A stretch of 64,000 nucleotides of DNA from an uncultured Hyphomicrobiales bacterium (GTDB taxonomy: Bacteria > Pseudomonadota > Alphaproteobacteria > Rhizobiales > Beijerinckiaceae): positions 1 to 64,000 of the forward strand of contig CAIUWR010000017.1 of assembly GCA_903902915.1 (NCBI GenBank). Reading direction: 5' to 3'. Made by a program: the position numbers and the translations under genes. The notes beneath the pieces are model-generated. The model was not told where the DNA came from, did no database searches, and was given only the letters and a program-made list of their open reading frames with translations. Below are positions 57,827 to 64,000 of this stretch, piece by piece (the first letter of the stretch is position 1; each line of letters begins with the position of its first letter).

Positions 57827-58873
57827 TCAGGCGTGGACATTCTCGCAATCCAGACGCTGCGCGAGCTCGGCTTTCGGCACGTCGCGAAGCATGTAAGCCG
57901 ATTTATGCGAAATCACGCCTGCGTCGGCCAGAAGGTCGAAAGCGGCCTGGATCTTCTGTTCCGGCGTCTTGTGCTTCTCCTCCGCATCGCCATCGCCATG
58001 TTCGCCAAACAGCATCACCATCAGCGTCTTGCCAACGATGTTCATCAACATGCCGAACAGCACCAAGCCCAACAACATGGTGACCGCGGCGATCAACCGA
58101 CCACCGACGGTCGAGGGATAAAGATCGCCGTAACCCGTCGTCGTCAGCGTTGTGATGCACCACCACATCGTCTCGGGAATGGAGGTGAAGAACCGTTTGT
58201 CCTCGGGAATCACTGCACCGGAAATCGGATCCACGGGAACAAATTTCACGAGGCCGGCAGGCTCTCCCCGGGAGACCGCCGCCGCATCCAAGTGAATTTG
58301 GCCCTCTGCGACCGCCTCAGGCGTATAAAGCCCGCCCTCAGTGTAAAACATGAGCGTTGATGAAATCATCAGAACCGAAAACAAGGCGATCAGATAGATG
58401 CGCAAATTGGTCGCTATCTTGTTCGACTTGCCGTCACGGGCTGAATTGACGTCGCTCATCGCCGAACGCGCCAGCTTGAGCACGCGAAGGATGCGGATGA
58501 CGCGCAAAAGACGCAACACCCTAGTGGCCCGCACCGATGAGAAACTGAGCAACATGAGAAAAGACGGCATGATCGAAAGAAGATCAACCAGCCCCCAGAA
58601 GCTGGTCACATACCGGATTCTATCTCTGGCGGTATAAATGTTGAACGAGTAGTCGAGCGTGAAAATCAACACGGAAAACCATTCAAACAACCCAAGCTCG
58701 AAATGAAGCTCCTCCCTGATCGAGTCCACTGATTCCAGCGCGATCGCCACGCAGGACAAGTAAATTAATACATTGATCACCCACACCCAGATCTTGAAGG
58801 CCTGATGTTCCGTGTCGTGGATCAACCGATGGATCAGAGTCGGGTGGGGATTCTCGGAAGAATGTGACGTCAT
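57827..58873 (-). CDS. Voltage-gated-type potassium channel
   Basis: A 348-aa six-helix channel subunit. S1 is near residues 29-46. S4 (about 115-136) has positive residues at every third position for eight turns (R115, R118, R121, R124, R127, R130, K133, R136). The K+ filter is TTTGYGD at 244-250. Between S5 and the pore lies an unusual outer loop of about 50 residues (GGLYTPEAVAEG to EDKRF). The C-terminal 50 residues are cytosolic and acidic, with no CNMP or TrkA domain. Confidence 0.92.
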   Translation of the reverse strand: MTSHSSENPHPTLIHRLIHDTEHQAFKIWVWVINVLIYLSCVAIALESVDSIREELHFELGLFEWFSVLIFTLDYSFNIYTARDRIRYVTSFWGLVDLLSIMPSFLMLLSFSSVRATRVLRLLRVIRILRVLKLARSAMSDVNSARDGKSNKIATNLRIYLIALFSVLMISSTLMFYTEGGLYTPEAVAEGQIHLDAAAVSRGEPAGLVKFVPVDPISGAVIPEDKRFFTSIPETMWWCITTLTTTGYGDLYPSTVGGRLIAAVTMLLGLVLFGMLMNIVGKTLMVMLFGEHGDGDAEEKHKTPEQKIQAAFDLLADAGVISHKSAYMLRDVPKAELAQRLDCENVHA

Positions 58874-59363
58874 GTCGAGTCCAGTCTAAGGGGCCTGAAA
58901 TCAGCGCGCAAAGCAACAGCCGAGAAAAACGACCACAACGACTTTCACGCTTATTTTCTTTAATTTGCATTGGGAGAGGCGTCGATTGCAAGCAAATTGA
59001 TCAAATTAATCACTTGAGCAGGCGAACAAAATTGAAACTTATTAAGTTACATTCATTCCAATTAAAACAAATAAAATACTCGCTCTACAGCACCGCCAAA
59101 TAGAAAGCCGCGCCCGTCCCGGGCGCGCCACTTGCTACGTTCACGCTCAATCCTGTTCGCGCGCGATGGCCTGCAATCGGGGCGCTGGACCATGCCCGAT
59201 GGCGCCCGTGATCACAAAGTCGCGAGCAGGCGGACGCGACACAAAATGGATCAAAAAAGTCATATTAATTTCACTTAACGCAATAAAAACAAACTTGCCT
59301 ATTGATCATGATAAATGAGACTGTGGGACAACCTGATCACCACTAAAACAGCAGCGTCCTGTC
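58874..59363. other. AT-rich intergenic island with a hairpin and FNR-like site
   Basis: About 490 bases, far more AT-rich than the rest of the window in 58960-59105 and 59235-59320. A perfect stem CGCGCCCG/CGGGCGCG with a three-base loop sits at 59109-59127. The ORF 58864..59103 looks non-coding. The region must hold the promoters of the channel and sthA genes. Confidence 0.5.
59302..59315 (+). promoter_or_regulatory. Candidate FNR/FixK-type box upstream of sthA
   Basis: TTGATCATGATAAA matches the anaerobox TTGAT-N4-ATCAA at nine of ten fixed positions and lies about 50 bases before the sthA start. No regulator gene is in the window, so this is tentative. Confidence 0.33.
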
Positions 59364-60761
59364 ATGATTTACGATCTTGTCGTCATTGGCTCCGGCCCCT
59401 CCGGGCAGCGCGCCGCCATTCAGGCCGCGAAATTGGGCAAGCATGTCGCGGTCGTGGAAAAGCGCCGCGTCGTGGGCGGCGTTTGCGTCAATACCGGCAC
59501 GATCCCCTCCAAAACGTTCCGCGAAGCGGTGCTGCATCTGTCGGGCTTTCGCGAACGCGGCATCTATGGTTCATCCTATACCGTGAAGCAGGACATTCAG
59601 GTCGAGGATCTGTTGTTTCGCGTCGAACAAGTGATCCGCAGCGAGATCGACGTGATCCGCGCCCAGCTTGCGCGCAACAAGGTGCAGCTGATCGAGGCCG
59701 AGGCTTCCTTCATCGACGCGCATCACATCCGGCTCGACGACGGCACGGATGAAGAACACATCATCCAGACCGACAAGGTCGTGATCGCCTGTGGCACCAA
59801 CGCTGCGCGGGATTCGCAAATCACCTTCGATGGCCAGCGCATCATGGTCAGCGACGACATTCTGCAATTGCGCCAGATTCCCCGCTCGCTGATCGTGATC
59901 GGCGCGGGCGTGATCGGCGTTGAATACGCCACCATGTTCGCGGCGCTTGGCGTGCGCGTCACCATCGTGGACAAGCGCCCGACCCTGCTGCCGTTCCTCG
60001 ATCACGAAATCTCGGCGGCGCTGACCTATATCGCCCAGCAAAACCGCGTCACCATGCGCCTCGGCGAAGAGGTCGATCATGTGGAAGTCGTGGACGGCGC
60101 GCGCGCCCCTGTCGAAGTGCGCCTCAAGAGCGGCAAGTTGCTGCATGCGGAAGCGGCACTCTACGCCATCGGCCGCACAGGCGCCACTGCGGGGCTAGCT
60201 CTGGAAAAAGCAGGCGTCGACCTTGATGCGCGCGGCAAGATCGTCATCAACCCGCATTATCAGACCAGCGCGCAGAACATCTACGCGGTCGGCGACGTGA
60301 TCGGCTTTCCCTCGCTCGCCTCCACCTCGATGGAACAGGGACGCGCCGCCGCCCTGCATGCGTTCAACGCCCGCGACGCGGAAGAACATGGCATCGGCAT
60401 CTTCCCCTATGGGATTTATACGGTGCCGGAGATCTCGACCATCGGCGCCAATGAGGATGAGCTCACCGCCGCAGGCACGCCCTATGAAATCGGCAAGGCC
60501 AATTATCGCGAAATCGCGCGCGGCCAGATCATCGGCGACCGCACGGGCATGTTGAAACTGATCTTCAGCCCGGAAACACGCAAGATTCTTGGCGTGCATA
60601 TTCTTGGCGAGGGCGCGACCGAGCTGATCCATATCGGCCAGGCCGTGATGGCGTTGGGCGGCACCATCGACTATCTGGCCGACGCGGTCTTCAATTATCC
60701 GACGCTCGCCGAATGTTATAAAATGGCGGCCTTTGACGGGATCAGTCGGCTGGACGATTGA
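59364..60761 (+). CDS. sthA: Soluble pyridine nucleotide transhydrogenase (SthA-type)
   Basis: A 465-aa flavoprotein that moves hydride between NADPH and NAD+. FAD loop GSGPSGQRAA; the region GGVCVNTGTIPSKT has Cys then Thr where dihydrolipoamide dehydrogenase has two active Cys, which is the hallmark of SthA and rules out a working disulfide. NAD loop GAGVIGVEYATMF; C-terminal dimer domain with GEGATELIHIGQ. No lipoamide complex genes are nearby. Confidence 0.92.
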   Translation: MIYDLVVIGSGPSGQRAAIQAAKLGKHVAVVEKRRVVGGVCVNTGTIPSKTFREAVLHLSGFRERGIYGSSYTVKQDIQVEDLLFRVEQVIRSEIDVIRAQLARNKVQLIEAEASFIDAHHIRLDDGTDEEHIIQTDKVVIACGTNAARDSQITFDGQRIMVSDDILQLRQIPRSLIVIGAGVIGVEYATMFAALGVRVTIVDKRPTLLPFLDHEISAALTYIAQQNRVTMRLGEEVDHVEVVDGARAPVEVRLKSGKLLHAEAALYAIGRTGATAGLALEKAGVDLDARGKIVINPHYQTSAQNIYAVGDVIGFPSLASTSMEQGRAAALHAFNARDAEEHGIGIFPYGIYTVPEISTIGANEDELTAAGTPYEIGKANYREIARGQIIGDRTGMLKLIFSPETRKILGVHILGEGATELIHIGQAVMALGGTIDYLADAVFNYPTLAECYKMAAFDGISRLDD

Positions 60762-60790
60762 TCGGGCGAAGGAGACGCAAAGGCTGCGCC

Positions 60791-60812
60791 GCCGGGCTTT
60801 GACGAGCCCGGC
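60791..60812 (+). terminator. Weak hairpin after sthA
   Basis: GCCGGGCT and AGCCCGGC pair around TTGACG; the following bases (TTGCGTCGTT) are only partly T-rich, so termination is uncertain. Confidence 0.35.
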
Positions 60813-60904
60813 TTGCGTCGTTGCAGAGCCAGCGGAGCTGGCCGGTTGCGTCAAAATCGAAACTGCATCACCTTTGCATCGGAGACCTTGCCCGGAGACC
60901 GACG

Positions 60905-61378
60905 ATGGAAAGCCTGACGACGAGCCCCTTCACGCTGGAAATCACGCGCACCCTGAAGGCGCCGCCCGCCTCGATCTGGAAATGCTGGACGTCGCCGGAT
61001 CTGCTGATGCAATGGTTTTGCCCCCGACCCTGGCGGGTCATCAAGGCTGACATGGATCTGCGGGTTGGCGGACAGGTCAATTTCACCATGCAGGGACCAA
61101 ACGGCGAAACGATCCCAAACGTCGGCGTCTATCTGGCGCTGGAAGAAAACCGCCACATCGTTTTCACCGACGCCTTCCGCGCAGGCTGGATCCCCAGCGA
61201 AAAGCCTTTCATGGTCGGCGAGGTCGTGCTCAGCCAAACCCCCGACGGTTTCACGCATTATATCGCGCGCGCCCATCATTGGACGGCGCAGGATATGGAG
61301 GCGCACCAACAAATGGGCTTCGAGCCCGGCTGGAACGCCGCCGCCGATCAGCTGGAGGAACTGGCGCGCACCTTATAG
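60905..61378 (+). CDS. SRPBCC/AHSA1-like protein
   Basis: A 157-aa START-like domain. LEITRTLKAPPASIWKCWTSPDLLMQWFCP and the later GWNAAADQLEEL are typical of the AHSA1/UPF group that binds hydrophobic ligands. GGAGA precedes ATG 60905. Next to two VOC proteins; ligand unknown. Confidence 0.87.
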   Translation: MESLTTSPFTLEITRTLKAPPASIWKCWTSPDLLMQWFCPRPWRVIKADMDLRVGGQVNFTMQGPNGETIPNVGVYLALEENRHIVFTDAFRAGWIPSEKPFMVGEVVLSQTPDGFTHYIARAHHWTAQDMEAHQQMGFEPGWNAAADQLEELARTL

Positions 61379-61398
61379 CGCGCCAGCTGGCGCCTCGC

Positions 61399-61779
61399 TC
61401 AGTCCTGCGGCTTCACCATGCAGAAGACCGCGAGTTTGTTGCCATCGGGATCCCTGAAATAGGCGCCGTAAAACCCCTTGCCCCTTTCGCCCGGCGCGCC
61501 TTCATCGCGCCCGCCGAGCGCCAAGGCCTTGGCGTGCACAGCCTGAACCTGCGCAGGATCGGAAGCGTTCAACGCGACCATGGCGCCATTGCCCACCGTC
61601 GCGGGCTGGCCATCAAAGGGCTTGAGCACGGCGAACATGGGCTTGCCGGGCTCCACGCCCCAGCCGAGGCCCCGGTCATTCCTGAAAAAGACCTTGGCCC
61701 CCAGAAGACCCAGAAGCTCCGAGTAGAAGTCGGTCGCGCGGTCGAGATCATTCGTGCCGACGCTGGTGTATCCGATCAT
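61399..61779 (-). CDS. VOC family (glyoxalase-like) protein
   Basis: A 126-aa protein with two beta-alpha-beta-beta-beta units: IGYTSVGTNDLDRATDFYSELLG and AYFRDPDGNKLAVF. Family members bind metal and act as glyoxalases, dioxygenases or resistance proteins. It is 27 bases downstream of a second VOC gene. Confidence 0.87.
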   Translation of the reverse strand: MIGYTSVGTNDLDRATDFYSELLGLLGAKVFFRNDRGLGWGVEPGKPMFAVLKPFDGQPATVGNGAMVALNASDPAQVQAVHAKALALGGRDEGAPGERGKGFYGAYFRDPDGNKLAVFCMVKPQD

Positions 61780-61806
61780 GTTTTGGCTCCGTTGTGGGGT
61801 TCGATT

Positions 61807-62193
61807 TCAAGAACTGACGGGCGAGCAAATCTCCACGAGCGTCCCATCGGGACACCTGACATAGGCGACAATTTGTCCCCAGGGTTTGGCGACCGGCGCC
61901 TTAAGCGAAATTGCGCCTGCATCCACAGCTTTGGCATAGGCTTTTGCAACATCGTCGGCGACCAAAGCAATCTCGACGCCCACGGGCTTGGCCTCGTCCA
62001 CCTTGATATAACCATCGGGAAGATTGCCCTTCCCCAAGTCATGCGACGCGAAGGCCAGAGCCGTGCTTCCGGTCTCAAGCTCGCCATAGCCGCTTTCATG
62101 AACGAAGCGCCGCTGAAGCCCGAAAGCCTCTTCAAAGAAGCTGACGCTCGCCTCGACATCCTGTGTGTAGATGATGGTGTAGCCGAATTTCAT
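61807..62193 (-). CDS. VOC family protein
   Basis: A 128-aa paralogue-type protein: MKFGYTIIYTQDVEASVSFFEEAFG and AYVRCPDGTLVEICSP. AGGAG precedes the ATG. It forms a two-gene unit with the downstream VOC gene. Ligand unknown. Confidence 0.87.
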   Translation of the reverse strand: MKFGYTIIYTQDVEASVSFFEEAFGLQRRFVHESGYGELETGSTALAFASHDLGKGNLPDGYIKVDEAKPVGVEIALVADDVAKAYAKAVDAGAISLKAPVAKPWGQIVAYVRCPDGTLVEICSPVSS

Positions 62194-62224
62194 AGGGGGC
62201 TCCTGTCCAATGGTCGGGGGTGGG

Positions 62225-62629
62225 CTATAGCTCAGGGCAAATCAGCCGCACCCTGGGAAAGTAGCCCGCATAACGGCGCGCATCGCGCGTCAGGAGGCTG
62301 AGGCCTGAGACCGCTGCGTGGGCTCCGATGTAGAAATCCGGGAGCGGCGAGGTCCGCGCGCCGCCGCGTCTACGATATTCCACGAAAGCCCGGCCAGCGA
62401 CAAACCCCGCCTCATAGGGCAGCGGAAGCCTGCGAAACGCGTCCGCGCCAAGGTGATGGTCCAGATCGCTCATGGTCCCGAAGCCTGAAGCGATTTCGGC
62501 GTAAATAATGGGGTTGATCGCGACGTCGTCACGATCAGCGGCATCGGCGAGAGCCGCCTCAGACCAGGCGCACCATGCGGGATCCCCGGTCAGGACATCA
62601 ATGATGACGTTGGAGTCGACAAGGGTCAT
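62225..62629 (-). CDS. PIN-domain toxin (VapC-type)
   Basis: A 134-aa ribonuclease-like toxin. Acidic residues are in VDSNVIIDVLTGD, IIYAEIASGF and LPDFYIGAHA, followed by LLTRDARRYAGYFP. The start is ATG 62629, or TTG 62644 with a four-base overlap of the antitoxin stop. VapC toxins cut tRNA or rRNA and are neutralised by the partner encoded just upstream. Confidence 0.85.
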   Translation of the reverse strand: MTLVDSNVIIDVLTGDPAWCAWSEAALADAADRDDVAINPIIYAEIASGFGTMSDLDHHLGADAFRRLPLPYEAGFVAGRAFVEYRRRGGARTSPLPDFYIGAHAAVSGLSLLTRDARRYAGYFPRVRLICPEL

Positions 62630-62640
62630 GGCAGATGCGC

Positions 62641-62892
62641 TCAACCTTCGTCAGCGGCGGGGCCGCGCATCAAGGCGACGATTTCATCGGTGGTCATCTT
62701 GAAGTCGCCGCGACCGCGCAAGCTCTCGACGAGTTTCCGCCCCCGGCTCCGCCGCCCGCTGCCCGGCGTGGCCTTGACCAGACGCACAAACCCCGGCCCG
62801 ACCTGAAACTCGACATCCGTCCCCGGCATGAGCCCGGCGCTTTCGCGGACCTCCTGCGGAATGGTGACTTGCCCTTTCGAGGTGATCCGCAT
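62641..62892 (-). CDS. AbrB/MazE-type antitoxin (VapB)
   Basis: An 83-aa protein. MRITSKGQVTIPQEVRESAGL is the swapped-hairpin AbrB DNA-binding fold; the C-terminal part (SLRGRGDFKMTTDEIVALMRG) should wrap around the toxin. It is upstream of and coupled to the PIN toxin. It likely represses its own operon through the inverted repeat at 62904-62925. Confidence 0.88.
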   Translation of the reverse strand: MRITSKGQVTIPQEVRESAGLMPGTDVEFQVGPGFVRLVKATPGSGRRSRGRKLVESLRGRGDFKMTTDEIVALMRGPAADEG

Positions 62893-62903
62893 GGCGAGCG
62901 CCT

Positions 62904-62925
62904 TTCTTACTGGTGACGGTAAGAA
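62904..62925 (-). promoter_or_regulatory. Inverted-repeat operator of the VapB/VapC pair
   Basis: TTCTTAC and GTAAGAA are perfect reverse complements with an eight-base spacer (TGGTGACG) that adds partial symmetry. The site ends 11 bases from the antitoxin start and touches its ribosome binding region. The dimeric AbrB fold binds such palindromes. Confidence 0.6.
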
Positions 62926-62980
62926 TAGCGGATTAGGGCGGTGGCGGCAATGAGGGGGTCCGCATACTCAGGCCTACGGC

Positions 62981-63406
62981 TCATCCATCCCACCGCCACG
63001 GATCAAGCAGGGCAACGCCAGTGGCGTCAAAATCTACTGTGATGCGTGTCACAACAGTCATCCCATGCGTCAGCGCCGTTGCTGCGATCAGCGCGTCTCG
63101 TTCCGCGCGCGGATCGGGGACATGGAGCCTCGCGCAGCGTCTGGCGACATCGGCGTCCACGGCAAGGATGCGCCCGGCAAAGGCTGGCGCGACCTGACCG
63201 TCAAGCCACGCCCGCAGCAACGCGCCCTGTGCGGGATCGCGTCGTTCGATCTGCAAGACGCCGAGCTCCAGCTCCAGAAGGCTTATGGCGGAAAGATAGA
63301 GCGCAGCCGTCTCGACGCTTTGTGCCCACGCCACGACCCTCTCATCCGCCTTGCCAGAGCCCACCTTCCGCAATTCGGAAACGACATTGGTGTCGAGCAG
63401 GAACAT
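62981..63406 (-). CDS. PIN-domain toxin (FitB/VapC-type)
   Basis: A 141-aa protein starting FLLDTNVVSELRK, with SAISLLELELGV and AERDALIAATALTHGMTVVTR. The usual TRN segment reads TRITVDFDATG here, so the Asn is missing, though the acidic residues remain. Its start overlaps the stop of the upstream Phd/YefM-type antitoxin by one base. Confidence 0.86.
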   Translation of the reverse strand: MFLLDTNVVSELRKVGSGKADERVVAWAQSVETAALYLSAISLLELELGVLQIERRDPAQGALLRAWLDGQVAPAFAGRILAVDADVARRCARLHVPDPRAERDALIAATALTHGMTVVTRITVDFDATGVALLDPWRWDG

Positions 63407-63660
63407 CAGCTGAGATCGGCCGGGCGACTACCGAGCACGACCTTGGGCGGCTCGAACGCCACGCTCGCCGCTTCGGGCATGGCCAGCAGATCGCTGATTC
63501 GCGCTTGATGGCCGAGCAGGCGCTGATAATCCGCCATGCTCAAAAGCACATGGGCAGGCTTGCCGCGATCCGTGATGAATACCGGCCCGGAGTTGGCCGC
63601 CTTCTTGGCGCCGCTGGCGTCCTGATTGAACGCGCGGCTCGAAAGGGTGGTGATTGGCAT
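63406..63660 (-). CDS. Phd/YefM-type antitoxin
   Basis: An 84-aa protein: PITTLSSRAFNQDASGAKKAA and GPVFITDRGKPAHVLLSMADYQRLLG define the N-terminal DNA-binding fold; the C-terminus should bind the toxin. A strong GGGAGG precedes ATG 63660. It pairs with the PIN toxin downstream, a common mix. Confidence 0.9.
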   Translation of the reverse strand: MPITTLSSRAFNQDASGAKKAANSGPVFITDRGKPAHVLLSMADYQRLLGHQARISDLLAMPEAASVAFEPPKVVLGSRPADLS

Positions 63661-63687
63661 TGGCGACCTCCCAATACGGAACAGCAA

Positions 63688-63703
63688 GTAGAAATGTTGC
63701 TAC
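63688..63703 (-). promoter_or_regulatory. Possible operator of the Phd/PIN pair
   Basis: GTAG-N8-CTAC is an inverted repeat 28 bases upstream of the antitoxin start. It is short and could be chance. Confidence 0.3.
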
Positions 63704-63771
63704 ATAAGGCGCTGTAAATCAAGGGAGAACATGCGCGTCGCCATGCGGGGAGCACGGTCATCGCCCCCAAT

Positions 63772-63891
63772 CTACCCAAACGCCGCCACTACCGTTTCAA
63801 TCGGCAGAAACAGCGTGCGGCTATCAGGGGGATATTCGATGAATTCGGCGCAGCGGCGATAGAAGCTTCTTGCGGACTCGTCCTTCGCATG
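63772..63891 (-). pseudogene. 3' fragment of a GNAT acetyltransferase (toxin-like)
   Basis: The minus-strand frame reads HAKDESARSFYRR, then RTLFLPIETV and a stop. This is the C-terminal end typical of GNAT proteins, notably the TacT-like toxins paired with DUF1778 antitoxins. Only about 39 codons remain; upstream the homology changes abruptly to IS66. It is too short for the ORF track and cannot be functional. Confidence 0.7.
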
Positions 63892-64000
63892 GCCAGATGA
63901 ACTTCCCCCGGTCCAGTCGTTTGGCGTAAAGCGAGAGCCCGACCCCGTCGTGCCAGAGGATCTTGGCCATATCGCCGCGACGGCCTCGGAAGATATAGAG
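63824..64000 (-). mobile_element. IS66 family TnpB (Orf2) fragment, cut by the window edge
   Basis: From the window edge the minus strand reads LYIFRGRRGDMAKILWHDGV, then LYAKRLDRGKFIWP, matching the IS66 accessory protein TnpB. After about position 63890 similarity ends and the frame runs through the GNAT fragment to a stop at 63824. The expected tail of TnpB is absent, so this is an IS66 remnant; its other parts lie outside the window. Confidence 0.78.

Noticed and set aside
58864-59103. 79-aa plus-strand ORF in the AT-rich island
   Set aside because: It has no ribosome site, a low-complexity Lys/Leu/Ile tail and no similarity I can recognise.
59364-60761. Dihydrolipoamide dehydrogenase
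   Set aside because: The second active-site Cys is Thr (NTGTIPSKT), which fits SthA and not a lipoamide dehydrogenase.

Overview
The window is a GC-rich chromosomal segment from an alphaproteobacterium. Gene content and order (ppx-ppk-hdaA; purM-purN; pepA, lptF-lptG-lptD, a SurA-like gene, pdxA, rsmA; fabD-fabG-acpP-fabF-mltG-yicC-gmk; rpsF-rpsR-DUF2232-rplI-dnaB-alr-radA; cvpA-purF; der) match the Hyphomicrobiales (Rhizobiales). A Beijerinckiaceae-like or related family is plausible, but I cannot fix the family from sequence alone. I saw no rRNA gene, tRNA gene, CRISPR array or intact transposon.

Layout. 0-5.4 kb: a small Cys-motif protein, a cupin, a glutathione transferase, an intracellular PHB depolymerase, a ClpP-like protein and RNase D. 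5.4-13.5 kb: polyphosphate genes (ppx, ppk), the replication regulator hdaA, an AI-2E family permease, a CDP-alcohol phosphatidyltransferase and the purine genes purM-purN. 13.5-18.3 kb: an NTF2-like/MetE-like gene pair behind a clear promoter, a striking palindrome, a small secreted protein, an orphan Mo-bisMGD oxidoreductase and ndk. 18.4-22.0 kb: a peroxide-stress block made of OxyR, rubrerythrin, a GlpC-like Fe-S protein and DUF3501. 22-27.8 kb: an ABC-F ATPase, an MFS transporter, holC, a secreted protein and pepA. 28-36 kb: LPS export (lptFGD), a SurA-like protein, pdxA, rsmA and a YkgJ-type protein. 36.3-43.6 kb: the fatty-acid synthesis operon running into mltG, yicC and gmk. 43.6-50.5 kb, minus strand: radA, a small protein, alr, dnaB, rplI, a DUF2232 membrane protein, rpsR and rpsF. 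50.9-57.6 kb: cvpA, purF, an SDR, a small protein, der, a TPR protein and a Pro/Ala-rich protein. 57.8-60.8 kb: a voltage-gated-type K+ channel, an AT-rich island and sthA. 60.9-64 kb is accessory: an SRPBCC protein, two VOC proteins, two PIN toxin/antitoxin pairs, and at the right edge an IS66 TnpB fragment fused to the tail of a GNAT protein.

Most of the window is core metabolism. The parts that repay a second look are the OxyR/rubrerythrin/GlpC-like/DUF3501 module with a palindrome over its promoter, the NTF2-like/MetE-like pair, the long palindrome at 15.14 kb, and the toxin-antitoxin and IS66/GNAT edge with a clean inverted-repeat operator. I found no convincing entirely new system. The redox module is the best candidate because the roles of DUF3501 and of the electron path are not settled.
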